From: Symbiodinium natans
Taxonomy: Eukaryota; Sar; Dinophyceae; Suessiales; Symbiodiniaceae
Reading direction: 5' to 3'
Assembly: GCA_905221605.1 (NCBI GenBank)
Contig: CAJNDS010002424.1
Coordinates: 7,501 to 71,500, forward strand
Length of the DNA: 64,000 bases
Below the pieces are notes generated by a model, which was given only the letters and a program-made list of their open reading frames with translations, was not told the DNA's origin and did not search any database. Each line of letters opens with the position of its first letter. Positions within the stretch are counted from its first letter, which is position 1. The position numbers and the translations under genes were made by a program. This document shows positions 10,420 to 19,777 of this stretch, piece by piece.

Positions 10420-11733
10420 ATGCCTTCTCCGAAGCGATGGCTCCAACTTGCCTCGGATGGTGGACAAGATGGTGGAGCTGGAAATGGTGCAGCTGAGTCT
10501 CTGGGTGAAAGATCGGTGTTGGAAGAGGTGATTCCCGGCGCTGAAGAACATCTGGAAGAGGCCTTGGTTGCAGAAAGCCCCAATGTGGGTATGAATCCCA
10601 ATAGGGATATGGTTAGCAATGCTGAAGCTGAAGGACGTGCTGTTTCTGTATCGCCAAAGCCTGGTGAGAAAAGGAACTGGGACGCGACTGGTGGTATAGA
10701 TCGTGAAATGGAGGTGACTGTTTTACGAGTGTTGCACAAACACGGGTATCAGCCGTCGTCTTCGACTTCGGGTCGAATGGTAGACCAAGAGTCTCAGACC
10801 GATCTGATTGGAGAAGTGCTGCAAGCGGCCCGGAGGCCTCTGAACAAGATCAAAAGGGGTCCATCTTCGAGTTCCCAAGGTGGTGGAAGCGGTCATGAAC
10901 AGAAGGGTGCGGACAGCTTTGAAGCTGCACCTGCTGCTGGATACGCCATGGGGGAGGAGGAGATCCTACAGATGGAGGCTGAGAGGTTGCGACAGTTGTC
11001 CGAAGAAGAGGACGAGATGCGACAGGTCTCTGAAAGGGATGGTTTTCAGAAAGACGAGCATCTGATCAAAGCGTGCGATGGGACAACGTGGGAATGGCAC
11101 CTCCATGAAGATGGGAGACAATATTATTACTGCCTGGATACGCAGGAAAGCAAGTGGACATTGCCGGTGGTAGGTGAAAAGATGAAGAGTGACGAGGTGG
11201 TTGGGTCTCCTTCGGGCAATGAGCTGGAAATGGAGGCGGCACTGGATTCTTCATCCTCTACTCCGAAGACTGAGTCTACGAGGGCATTCCAGGGTAGTGT
11301 AAATAGTTTAGGTGAAAAAGATTTTTCCTCTACTATCAGGGATAGCGGTCCTAGGGCTGGTGGTGACGCCCCGACCTCGGGTTCTCCTGATGAGGAGGAG
11401 ATTCCTGGAAACCGAACAGACATCGCTGGAGCTCAACATCTGGATCGGGAAGGAATGGGAGCACTTTCTGAGGGTGTGGCAGCGGTGGAATCGGTAGGTC
11501 CAGAAGAAAAGATTCCCAATGTGGAGATCGGAACTGTGTCGGCTGCAGAAGATCGAGTGGTGGATGTGGTACCTGTCGTTCGGGAATGTGGTCCTGGAGA
11601 TTTGGAAGACGGAGGGAAAAGGTCGTGTGTTGCGACTGAGGAGGTCTCTTCGTTTGGTGCCAAGGTTCCTGCCATTCAAAGGGAAAAAGAAGCTTCTGGA
11701 ATAGCTGGAGACACAGAAGATCTGAAAAAATGA
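10420..11733 (+). CDS. LTR element ORF1: acidic protein with a WW domain
   Basis: The 437-residue ORF starts at the first ATG after an in-frame TAA at 10384. It is mostly acidic and low-complexity. Residues about 222-250 form a WW domain: W224, YYY at 235-237, W246 and P249 have the canonical spacing. WW domains bind proline-rich ligands, which suggests protein-protein contacts. A glutamate-rich, coiled-coil-like stretch (residues ~180-215) precedes it. The ORF ends CTG AAA AAA TGA. The next frame, ORF2, is already open from 11,726, so skipping one base in the A6 run (11725-11730) would continue into ORF2. No gag capsid fold or CCHC knuckle is recognisable. Confidence 0.8.
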   Translation: MPSPKRWLQLASDGGQDGGAGNGAAESLGERSVLEEVIPGAEEHLEEALVAESPNVGMNPNRDMVSNAEAEGRAVSVSPKPGEKRNWDATGGIDREMEVTVLRVLHKHGYQPSSSTSGRMVDQESQTDLIGEVLQAARRPLNKIKRGPSSSSQGGGSGHEQKGADSFEAAPAAGYAMGEEEILQMEAERLRQLSEEEDEMRQVSERDGFQKDEHLIKACDGTTWEWHLHEDGRQYYYCLDTQESKWTLPVVGEKMKSDEVVGSPSGNELEMEAALDSSSSTPKTESTRAFQGSVNSLGEKDFSSTIRDSGPRAGGDAPTSGSPDEEEIPGNRTDIAGAQHLDREGMGALSEGVAAVESVGPEEKIPNVEIGTVSAAEDRVVDVVPVVRECGPGDLEDGGKRSCVATEEVSSFGAKVPAIQREKEASGIAGDTEDLKK

Positions 11734-14700
11734 GGCCTGGAGCGCCAATGATGCGCGGGTCGATGCGCCAGATATTACCTGGAGTGCGAAGGAAGCACGG
11801 GTTGAGGTGCATATGGCGTTACGTTCCACGGGCGACTGCAACAATGGGGCGCAGGTCTCCGCAGCAGCTGATGATGGAGGTTCACAGGTGGACGCACTGG
11901 TGCAACCTGAAGTTAGCAGCGAGGAACGAAATGACAAGGGCTGCACCGGAGCCAATGAGGCAGCTGTGGTCAATGATGGTGGAAATTGTCCTTTGGAAGC
12001 CATGGAACCAAAGGATCCTGCGGTGGAAGAAAGCATGCCTGCCGTGGATGATCGACTCAATTGCCCTGCAGTGGAGGAAGATTTGCCTGCTGCAGAAGGT
12101 GTGACAAAGGACTCCAATGATGGGTCCACTCCCATGAAGGGAGAAGTGTTGCCGTCTGGAAGTTCGCCGGAAGTCGACACCGAGCGAATTACAGCAGATG
12201 AGGCAAAGCCTTTGGCGGAGAAAAAGAGAGGTCCTGAAGTCCAGGAGCACAAAAAAGATGAGCTTGTGGGACTCGTGGAGCAGGACGAGCAGTGTGACTC
12301 AAAGGTGAAAACAAAGGATGCGCCAGGAGCCGATGATACAGAGGTGGTTTCTGAAGAGCAAGCAAAGAAAGTGCCCCGAGCGGGAGCCTTGGAATCACCT
12401 GGGACACATTGCTATCAAGAGGGAGATGAGATCATGGGTCTAGTGCGCTGCATCAATGGGTATGGAGCCTTTTTGGACCATGGTGATTTGAATGTATTGA
12501 TTCCTACAGAAGGGAACAATACGTGCCATTTCAGATTTGGTGATACTGTCAATGGAACAGTGAAACTAGTGGAAGATGATGGTACCATAATCTTGGACAC
12601 CTTTCTGGTTTTGGAAGAGGACGTGGAGGACTCTTCCTCAACGCTGCGGAAGTGGAAACCCAGCGGCTGGAGTACGTGGTGGACGAATCCATGGTATGTT
12701 GGTCAGTGGTACCGAGATTCAAACGGTCAATGGGACTGGAAACAGGAGGAAGAGCATTCCGATGAGGAGCTTGTGATACAGGAGTTATCCTCTGAAGAAC
12801 GAGAAGAAAGACAACTTTATGGAGAAAAGATCTACAAAGCTCTTCTGGAGAATGGAAACGAAGAGGAAGCCTATGTTGGCAAAATTACAGGGATGCTGTT
12901 GGGTCGCCCGATGGAAGATTTACAGGAGTGTGTTGCAGATCAGGCATTCCTCAATGCGGAAGCTCGGCGCGCGTATGGCATCTTGCAAAATGGTGGTTGG
13001 AAGCCTGATGGTACAGAAAGCACAGGCTTGGGGGAGTTAACCACTTTTTCCCGAAAACAGTACCACAACGCGCTTTTCGAACTGGCATGCAAAAAAAGGA
13101 GATTTTCTCGACCAGTTGTGGGTGAAGCGGTGGCAACGGTGCTGAATCAAGGGGAAGATGAGTTTTGGAACGCGCTTTGGTTGGACACCAAGCTATTTTT
13201 GCAGGAGCTTGATGGTGCAGTGCAATCCATGAGCAAAAGGGAGAACAAGCCAATGGAAGCCTACATGGACCCTGACCAGTACAAAAAGGCTTACATGACA
13301 CCAAAGACTGTGTTGTCACCTGGTTACAGCAAGCTGTGCAAGTTCTTCAATCGGGGAAGGTGTCGCAATGGTGATGAGTGTTCCTATGAGCATCGTCGTT
13401 ATGGTGAAGATTGGCCAGGAGGAGGGTCAACTGATCCAAAGAATAGCCAAGAAGCTGATGATGAGGAAGGGAACATCGGTGACCCTCCCACAGAGGAAGG
13501 TACAGTGGATGAGCCACAGCAGGAGCGGGAGGATTTAGCCTTCCGGGCCAAGTACAATTTTGGCAAAGGTGCATCAAAGGGTGAGCCTATGTCAGGTGAG
13601 CCAAAAGGTCGGCTGTGTCTGTATTACAATCAAGGTGGTTGTAAATATGGGACTGCATGCAGGTACCTTCACAACGATGACATAGCATTGGAAGGGACTT
13701 GGGAGCCCGGCAAATCTTGGGACAATGCTTCCAGGAAGTCACTAAGGGACGCAGGGTTCCACAATTGCTGTTTCGATTATTACCTCCGAGGACGTTGCCG
13801 GAAAGGGTTAAATTTCTGCAAGTACTCCCATGACGAGATGTCAGAGGAGCGGCTGTCGCTCCTGAAACACTTGGTACAGGTGGCCAATCAGGTCCGGTTT
13901 GAAAAAGAGAGAGGATGGGAGATTACGGATAGAAGCACGTTTCAGCCGCCTGCAAGTGGGGGAGCTGAATCTTCCTCATCCTCGGCACCGAAAGCACTGC
14001 AAATGACCAATGTGTCACAAAACGATGGTGAAAAAGGTACTCTGGATGAAGCAGAAGCTGATGAACAAAAGAATTCAGTGGCTGCATCCACTGGTACTCA
14101 GCTTCAAAATCCGGAGGAGCCAATTGAAAATTGGATGGCTCGCAACGCACACCTGTGGGTGTATACCCCTCATGTAAGTGAGGTGATGATTACGCTTGGT
14201 GTGACCAATGTGTCGGATTTGCAAGAGTTCATCTTTGTGGAAGATTTGGTTGACAAAGGGATCAACAAAGTGACCGCATGCAAAATTCTGCAATTGGTGG
14301 GTGAGGTCCGATATCGACCGGGAGGACCGGAAAAGGCAGTTCCTTCTGATGCATCTGTACGGGTACAACAATCTTCTGGGAACAAAGGGACTGGAAGAGC
14401 GGCGGTGCGAACCCTCACTCAGGTGCGTGAAGCTGAAGACTCCGGTGCAAAAACTATGCCGAGAGGCTCCTATCGGGAGCTTTTTGATAAGGTCAGGTAC
14501 CGTGATGGTTGGACGCTTGCGCAGAGGTCTCCGTTGTGTGTACAGAAGCTGCGGTTGGTGGGAGTTGGAATGCCGCCGGTGAATCCACCAACAAAAAAGT
14601 ATCGGTCAAGATCAAACCCTGTGAGAAGGGGAAGGCCCTTGCTGGACAAAAAACAGGTGCGACAGGTGCCACGCTCTCGGTCACAACGACGAGTGCAACC

Positions 14701-15085
14701 GGCGGAAGTGGTGGAAAAGCCGAAGCCACTGGAACTGAAGCCTCGTGGTGGGTTGTCGTATCGGTTCAGCAGAGCGTGGGCAGATGTGGTGGATGATGAT
14801 GAACAGGCGGAGGCTTTGGTCTCGTATGCCGCTTCCTCAAGCGATTCAAGCGAAGAGGAGACCAATGCCGTACAACGCCTGAAGGAAATCTTTTTGCAAG
14901 AAAGGGATTCACAGAGAACTGCGAATCGTGGCAATGTTCCGCAAAGTGGTTCTTCAGGCTCCAATGACGGGCCGAAAAAATCGGTTCACCTTGGCGAAGG
15001 GCGCGACAAAGCGTCGCGGGGGGAGACCCGCCAAGAAGTGACTTCACAAGTTTTTTTCGCTACCACAACCTTCTCGTCGAGCTGA
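11726..15085 (+). CDS. LTR element ORF2: S1-like, three CCCH fingers, SAM-like domain
   Basis: The frame is open from 11,726, overlapping the end of ORF1; the first in-frame ATG is at 11,813. Numbered from 11,807, residues about 204-270 look like an S1/OB-type RNA-binding fold (GDEIMGLVRCINGYGAFLDH then a V-rich strand pattern). CCCH fingers start at C511 (CX7CX5CX3H), C604 (CX7CX5CX3H) and C655 (CX8CX6CX3H). Residues about 772-835 resemble a SAM domain (VSEVMITLGV, DLQEF, VDKGINKVTACKILQLVG). A tail rich in basic and serine residues follows (~900-1090). CCCH fingers of this spacing usually bind single-stranded RNA. The ORF ends at TGA 15083-15085, but frame 3 is open from 15,042, and skipping one base at the T7 run (15051-15057) joins it to ORF3. 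Confidence 0.8.
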   Translation, partial: KNEAWSANDARVDAPDITWSAKEARVEVHMALRSTGDCNNGAQVSAAADDGGSQVDALVQPEVSSEERNDKGCTGANEAAVVNDGGNCPLEAMEPKDPAVEESMPAVDDRLNCPAVEEDLPAAEGVTKDSNDGSTPMKGEVLPSGSSPEVDTERITADEAKPLAEKKRGPEVQEHKKDELVGLVEQDEQCDSKVKTKDAPGADDTEVVSEEQAKKVPRAGALESPGTHCYQEGDEIMGLVRCINGYGAFLDHGDLNVLIPTEGNNTCHFRFGDTVNGTVKLVEDDGTIILDTFLVLEEDVEDSSSTLRKWKPSGWSTWWTNPWYVGQWYRDSNGQWDWKQEEEHSDEELVIQELSSEEREERQLYGEKIYKALLENGNEEEAYVGKITGMLLGRPMEDLQECVADQAFLNAEARRAYGILQNGGWKPDGTESTGLGELTTFSRKQYHNALFELACKKRRFSRPVVGEAVATVLNQGEDEFWNALWLDTKLFLQELDGAVQSMSKRENKPMEAYMDPDQYKKAYMTPKTVLSPGYSKLCKFFNRGRCRNGDECSYEHRRYGEDWPGGGSTDPKNSQEADDEEGNIGDPPTEEGTVDEPQQEREDLAFRAKYNFGKGASKGEPMSGEPKGRLCLYYNQGGCKYGTACRYLHNDDIALEGTWEPGKSWDNASRKSLRDAGFHNCCFDYYLRGRCRKGLNFCKYSHDEMSEERLSLLKHLVQVANQVRFEKERGWEITDRSTFQPPASGGAESSSSSAPKALQMTNVSQNDGEKGTLDEAEADEQKNSVAASTGTQLQNPEEPIENWMARNAHLWVYTPHVSEVMITLGVTNVSDLQEFIFVEDLVDKGINKVTACKILQLVGEVRYRPGGPEKAVPSDASVRVQQSSGNKGTGRAAVRTLTQVREAEDSGAKTMPRGSYRELFDKVRYRDGWTLAQRSPLCVQKLRLVGVGMPPVNPPTKKYRSRSNPVRRGRPLLDKKQVRQVPRSRSQRRVQPAEVVEKPKPLELKPRGGLSYRFSRAWADVVDDDEQAEALVSYAASSSDSSEEETNAVQRLKEIFLQERDSQRTANRGNVPQSGSSGSNDGPKKSVHLGEGRDKASRGETRQEVTSQVFFATTTFSSS

Positions 15086-15119
15086 ACGGTCTCAAAAAAG
15101 AGCAAGGGATGGTTCAGTT

Positions 15120-18100
15120 ATGGTTGGTTCGCTGGCGGTGGGCTCCACGGATGAGGTTTTACCTGGGCAAGGTGTTGCTGGACAGGTGAATGTCTCTGAA
15201 AGCGCTCAAGTTCTTCCTGGGCAAGAAGTGGCTGGACAGGAGACGGCGCCGGAAGGAGCAGTACAGATTTCTGGCGAGGAGACTGACCAAAAGGAAGGAG
15301 AAGGTGGGAGCAATGACCTCCGTGGTGATGATGCGAAGATGTTGGATGGTGGTCCGGTGAGGAGTGACCTTCAGCAATTGCTGGTTAAAGGCCTTCTGAC
15401 TCGGATTTATTGGAAGGTTGCAGTTGGCAAGTTGCCGGTGGGGCAAAGAGACTGCCAAAAAGGGTCCAATAAGATGGATCGAAATTTGGTTATTAGCATG
15501 TCATCCGAGGGTGCAAGCGAACAGGATGAGAACCTGGCACTGGAGGACGATGCTGATCAGTCAATGGGTGACGGTGCGATGGTTGTTCTGGTGTATGATC
15601 CAAGGACGCTGATTCAGTCGCCAACAACTGATTGGGTTATGCGTCGCGGTCTTACCGATCGTTCCGTCTGGCCAGCAATGGCGTACATGGCACAGAGGAT
15701 ATGTGCTGAAATGGTTCAAGTGGATGAAATGAATGCCCAGCTAGGGACTGGAGCACTCCTTTTTCAAAGGAGAGATCAAGGACATTATACTGACCTGCAT
15801 CATTCGTTCCATGAAAACCCGTGCTTGCCGGCGGTGGGGAATTATCCTCTTTCAGTGATGGGTGCCTTGTTGTCTCCTGGTCTGGAAGGGGAATTCAAGA
15901 ACACTGACAAGTTTGGAACTGCTATGGAGGCAATTGCCTACGATTGGAGCCGCAGTCCAGGCATGGAAGTTCATATTGAACTTATGGCGAGGGTAGCCAA
16001 AATGGTTCACCCATTCCTGAATCTGGGAGCCCAAGGGTCGGTGATGGTTTCGGAATTTCTCTGGCAGCGCGGGAGGGCTCGGTTGATGGAGTTCCTTCAA
16101 GCGGCGACTTGTGCGGACCAATTGGAGGCTCTCTGGAGAAGGATGGACGACGATGCTGATGAAGAGGTGGATCCTTCGACAGCGGTGCTGGAAGTTTTTG
16201 GACCAGAGGGTGCGGTGCTTGATCAAGGGAACAATGAATCCCTTATTCCCATTGAAGATGCTGGAGGTGAGATAAGTGGTGACACTGGAGGGGATGGCAA
16301 AGCGCCAGAAGTTTCTCCGGAAGAGGAGACATCCAGTGGGTCATCAAGACTGGCGGACACAAGGATTTTCTTGTGGTCAGTGTACTCCCGCGTGGCTTCG
16401 AATTTCTCTATGCAGGACCGCACTACTGGTAAGATCTTTGACAGCACAAAAGGGTATCCTGGTGAAGGACCAAACAATGATGACAATCCTTCCTCTAAGG
16501 GGAACTTACCCTGGATCTCGGAAGACTACCTCGACGAAGTGGTGTCAAAAAAGATGGAAAGGTCTTCAGATATGGATGGGTTTGTTCCGGGAAGTGAGGG
16601 ACCATTGGAAAAGGTAGAGGTGGAGAATGTTACTGCCTCTAAAATTCTTATGGCTCTTTGGAAGAAGGGACATAGAGTTGGTTATAGGAGGTTGTGTCGT
16701 TTGAACGCATCTGGATGCAAGGTTGGAGCAATGAAACGTCCAATCAAAAGGGTGCAGAAGATTGGCACTAGAAAGGCCTTCATGAAGATGTTCAATGTTT
16801 TTGGATCGTCTCAGCATGGCTCAGGAGTTGGCGGAAAACCGATCATGAAGGTGGTAGGACCAAGGCCAGGTTTTCCAGCTGTACTCCAAGCACCAAATAC
16901 TGATAGCACGTCGGGTGAAGGGAGCAGTCCCCAGGTACATGGCAATGTTCATGTAGAGCACAATCGCCCTATGGACCGGTATGAGGCAGAGCGCTTGGAG
17001 AAGAGGAAGAAGGGTTTCTGCTATTGGTTCGGCAGGGGGAAAGATCGCTGCAAATTCGGTGACGACTGCAAATTCATCCATTCCGAAGATGATGTGGTGC
17101 TACATTCATATTGGTGCAAATACTATGTGGCAGGGAGAGAATGTTTCGCTGGAAAGGATTGTGAGTTCTCGCATGATGCAACTGGTGTGAGGTGCGTCCA
17201 GTTTGCTCGGTCTGGGAAGTGTCGATTTGGTGACAGGTGTGTCTTCGAGCATGGTGTTCCGTTGGAAAAACAGAGGCCAAGGTCTCCAAGGACGCCCCCA
17301 AGGGATGGTCCAAGGAAAAAGTCTGGTGCAAATGGTGGAGAAAAGGAGATCTCTCCTGAACAGTTCGATGATGATGAGGAGGATGTTATGGTTTATGACG
17401 AAGAGACCAAGATGACGGAACTGTTGATGGAGGCGATTTCATTTCTCTCCGGTGGCAAGCCAGATTTGGCTCGAGCAGAGGCGGACCCATTGTTCAAACT
17501 CCTGAAGTTCACTGGAGATGCTGACCAAATGGATCAAGTATGGGTTTCGTGGACCACTGAAATGTTGTCCGTGCTGGAACTTCTCGAAGTAGTGAAGTCG
17601 TATGAGGTTTCGCTCGCGGAGGTGGAAGAATGGGTCAATGACCTGAGGATATGGTATGAGCGAGCCAATTTGGGAGAGGAAAAGGATCCCAAAAGAGGTA
17701 AAAAGAGATCCCTAGAAAGGGAGTCCAGCAAGGATATTCCTGCCGAAACAGGAGTGGTTGAGACTTCGGAGACGGAGGTTGCCGTTGAAGAAGAGAAGAA
17801 AAAGGTAAAAAAGAAGAGGAAAGCTGCAGCTATTGAAGATCCTTACACTCTCATGGTTCCAAAGCCGAAGAAGATGCCGACGATCATTGAGAAGGGTGGA
17901 TCAACATCCAATGTGGTGGCTTCTGCAGTGGAAAAATCCTCGAAGACGCGCACAAAGTCAAATGTCGGTGGAAAGACAAAGAAGAGGGAGAAAAGTCAGA
18001 GTCCCAAAAAAGAAGAGGTGGTAATGGTTCAAGATCCTGAAGAAAAGGATCGTCCATCTGATGCGGATGCACCAGGGTCTGCCACTGCGAATGAAGAGCT

Positions 18101-18257
18101 GGGTCAATCTTGCCAGGCGATTGAGGACGCAAAGAGGGAAGGATTGGTATCCTCAATTCAAAGGGGCGTACAGGATCCTGTTCTTACAGTTTCGGACCTG
18201 GAGTATATTCTGCTGCAACTTCACCTCAAGATTGCCAACAATCGGAAAAAGAAGTGA
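15120..18257 (+). CDS. LTR element ORF3: three CCCH fingers and basic tail
   Basis: The ORF has 1,045 residues from ATG 15,120; the frame is open upstream to 15,042 within ORF2. A region of no recognised family (residues ~130-600) leads to three CCCH fingers with spacing CX9CX5CX3H, CX8CX5CX3H and CX8CX5CX3H, encoded at about 17,020-17,255. After a helical acidic region come lysine-rich stretches (KKVKKKRKAAA, then PKPKKMP) that could serve as nuclear localisation or RNA-binding segments. The protein ends NNRKKK. No YxDD, DDE or RNase H motif is present. Finger spacing matches ORF2, which supports ORF2 and ORF3 being parts of one ancestral polyprotein. Confidence 0.8.
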   Translation: MVGSLAVGSTDEVLPGQGVAGQVNVSESAQVLPGQEVAGQETAPEGAVQISGEETDQKEGEGGSNDLRGDDAKMLDGGPVRSDLQQLLVKGLLTRIYWKVAVGKLPVGQRDCQKGSNKMDRNLVISMSSEGASEQDENLALEDDADQSMGDGAMVVLVYDPRTLIQSPTTDWVMRRGLTDRSVWPAMAYMAQRICAEMVQVDEMNAQLGTGALLFQRRDQGHYTDLHHSFHENPCLPAVGNYPLSVMGALLSPGLEGEFKNTDKFGTAMEAIAYDWSRSPGMEVHIELMARVAKMVHPFLNLGAQGSVMVSEFLWQRGRARLMEFLQAATCADQLEALWRRMDDDADEEVDPSTAVLEVFGPEGAVLDQGNNESLIPIEDAGGEISGDTGGDGKAPEVSPEEETSSGSSRLADTRIFLWSVYSRVASNFSMQDRTTGKIFDSTKGYPGEGPNNDDNPSSKGNLPWISEDYLDEVVSKKMERSSDMDGFVPGSEGPLEKVEVENVTASKILMALWKKGHRVGYRRLCRLNASGCKVGAMKRPIKRVQKIGTRKAFMKMFNVFGSSQHGSGVGGKPIMKVVGPRPGFPAVLQAPNTDSTSGEGSSPQVHGNVHVEHNRPMDRYEAERLEKRKKGFCYWFGRGKDRCKFGDDCKFIHSEDDVVLHSYWCKYYVAGRECFAGKDCEFSHDATGVRCVQFARSGKCRFGDRCVFEHGVPLEKQRPRSPRTPPRDGPRKKSGANGGEKEISPEQFDDDEEDVMVYDEETKMTELLMEAISFLSGGKPDLARAEADPLFKLLKFTGDADQMDQVWVSWTTEMLSVLELLEVVKSYEVSLAEVEEWVNDLRIWYERANLGEEKDPKRGKKRSLERESSKDIPAETGVVETSETEVAVEEEKKKVKKKRKAAAIEDPYTLMVPKPKKMPTIIEKGGSTSNVVASAVEKSSKTRTKSNVGGKTKKREKSQSPKKEEVVMVQDPEEKDRPSDADAPGSATANEELGQSCQAIEDAKREGLVSSIQRGVQDPVLTVSDLEYILLQLHLKIANNRKKK

Positions 18258-18627
18258 TTGGATGGTATGGATGAAGGGATAGTTTTTCTCTTTCTGGAGA
18301 CGGGTGCGCTGGAACAGCCAATGTGCTGACAATGTGGTGGTTACTATTAAGGGTATGGAAATCCCTGATAGTAGAAGTAAGTAGCTTTTCGCGTAGCGAA
18401 GACCACGGTTTGTGGTGAAGAAGGCCAAGGAGTCTTCAGTGATGAGAGGATCATGGTGAAAAAAGATTCTCTATGGGTAGTAGGTTAGCCAATGTGCTAT
18501 AATTCCGTCCTGGAAGACGTTAAACCACAACTTGCATTTCAAGCAGCTGGCTGCTGCCTTAATGGCAGTTTTTGGCCAAAAGACCTGCATCTCCAATGTG
18601 TCCTAGGAAATCCTAGGACAGGGGGAG
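18258..18627 (+). other. LTR element 3' untranslated region
   Basis: The 370 bp between the ORF3 stop and the 3' LTR hold a stem-loop (TACTATTAAGGG near 18343 pairing with TCCCTGATAGTA), a repeated CCAATGTGCT (18318 and 18489) and a double palindrome TCCTAGGA-AA-TCCTAGGA at 18601-18618, just before the purine tract. Such structure could act in RNA packaging or 3' end formation; this is inference only. Confidence 0.55.
18615..18627 (+). other. Polypurine tract
   Basis: AGGACAGGGGGAG directly abuts the 3' LTR, purine at all but one position. This is where plus-strand DNA synthesis is primed in LTR retroelements. Confidence 0.7.
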
Positions 18628-18906
18628 TGCGGAGCTGCAATTGGTATTGTAGAAAGGAGTTAGTGTTGGAAGTTGAAAGGGTTAATGAACCCGTAAACTA
18701 TGTTTGGCTCAAGGATGGCCAGCCCGTCCAAAGAAAAAAGTCCGTGTTTGGGAGTGAGGGTTGGGTTAGTGCCCCTCTACTTGTGTAAGGGTGCCCCTTC
18801 CTTGTTGCTCTTATCCGTGTTCTTGGTTGTTTCTTGGTTCGATCTGGGAAATATAAGTTCAGGGCGATTAGGGGAGTTGATTTCCTTCCTTGGTTGTCCC
18901 CCCGTA
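18628..18906 (+). repeat. 3' LTR
   Basis: Second copy of the 279-bp terminal repeat, with no insertion or deletion relative to 10074-10352 and no substitution that I found by eye. It ends CCCGTA and runs straight into TAGGGTTTAGGG. Confidence 0.9.
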
Positions 18907-18911
18907 TAGGG
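18907..18911. repeat. Right target-site duplication (TAGGG)
   Basis: Matches the five bases before the 5' LTR and is also the first part of the telomeric array on the right. Confidence 0.7.
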
Positions 18912-19077
18912 TTTAGGGTTTAGGGTTTAGGGTTTAGGGTTTCGGGTTTAGGGTGTAGGGTTTAGGGTTTAGGGTTTAGGGTTTAGGGTTTAGGGTTTAG
19001 GGTTTAGGGTTTAGGGTTTAGGGTTTAGGGTTTAGGGTTTAGGGTTTAGGGTTTAGGGTTTAGGGTTTAGGGTTTAG
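18907..19077 (+). repeat. Long TTTAGGG array split by the LTR element
   Basis: About 24 heptamers, with a few variants (TTTCGGG, TGTAGGG) near the left end and perfect units after that. Only GAGGGTTTAGGG remains on the other side of the element, so insertion was near one edge of the array. Confidence 0.9.
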
Positions 19078-19680
19078 TTAGGGCTCTGAGCCTCCACATC
19101 GGCCGAAGCCCTGAACCCTGTTGGGGCGTAGTCTGGGGATCCAGTAGCCCTTCAAGTTTGGACCCGGATGCTCGCGATCCTGGACGATAGAAGAGTCTAA
19201 CGCCCCAAGCACTGCGCCCTGTAGGATGTGCTTTCTTGGGTTTCAAGGACCTGCGGATGGACAACGAATTCCTGAAACTGCAAACTTAAACTACAGTTTC
19301 GAGCTTGGCATTTGGCTGAGATCTCAAAATTCAGCTTCCCTTTTTGGCTCCCTATATGGCACGGCACCTTCTAACGAGGACCCCGACAAGGGGACTCTAA
19401 TTTAGAGAATGACCCAGATTTAGGTTCTTCCTACTAATTCTAAGTAAGGAAGTTAGGCGTTCGCTTCCGTGTCTCATCAAAAACGGACATGTAGGGGTTA
19501 TCAGGTACCTCCTACTGGGGACCCATAAGTCATCCCGGTACTATATGGAAGCTCCGGGAACTCGGGGATTGTTCTAGCCTTCCGGAGTAGGGGCATGTGG
19601 CTTACGTGCGCGGAATGAGAGCTAATTATGGGGTGAAAGGCTCGACCTTTCCAAAGCCTCTAAACCCCCCAATTCCCCAA
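19078..19680. other. Unique segment, no gene recognised
   Basis: About 600 bp of non-repetitive sequence. A 65-codon minus-strand ORF (19067-19264) has a basic composition without a recognisable domain and overlaps the array edge. No RNA gene is seen. Confidence 0.45.
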
Positions 19681-19777
19681 AACCCTAACCCTAACCCCTA
19701 AGCCTAACCCCTAAACCCTAACCCCTAACCCCTAACCCCTAAACCCTAAACCCTAAACCCTAAACCCTACACCGCAG

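Larger units (their letters stand above)
10074..18906 (+). mobile_element. LTR retroelement carrying an RNA-binding polyprotein and no visible pol
   Basis: An 8,833-bp unit is bounded by 279-bp direct repeats, begins TG, ends TA, and is flanked by TAGGG duplications. Directly after the 5' LTR is GGTTATGAGCCC, the complement of an initiator tRNA-Met anticodon arm, which is the primer position used by Drosophila copia and yeast Ty5. A purine tract precedes the 3' LTR. Nearly the whole interior is coding (10,420-18,257) but encodes WW, S1-like, SAM-like and CCCH zinc-finger segments. I found no aspartic protease, integrase zinc finger or DDE, YxDD reverse transcriptase or RNase H in any of the three frames. 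The element therefore probably moves with enzymes supplied by another copia-type element. LTR copies show no indel and no difference I could find, so insertion is recent. Either a host gene was captured or this is a gag-only lineage with unusual fingers. Confidence 0.85.

Noticed and set aside
11882-12252. Minus-strand ORFs inside the LTR element coding region
   Set aside because: They are antisense shadows of ORF1/ORF2, and the plus-strand frames contain recognisable domains.
10420-18257. Search for protease, integrase, reverse transcriptase and RNase H in the LTR element
   Set aside because: I read all three ORFs for YxDD, DDE/HHCC and D[ST]G motifs and found none in a credible context; a profile search should confirm the absence.
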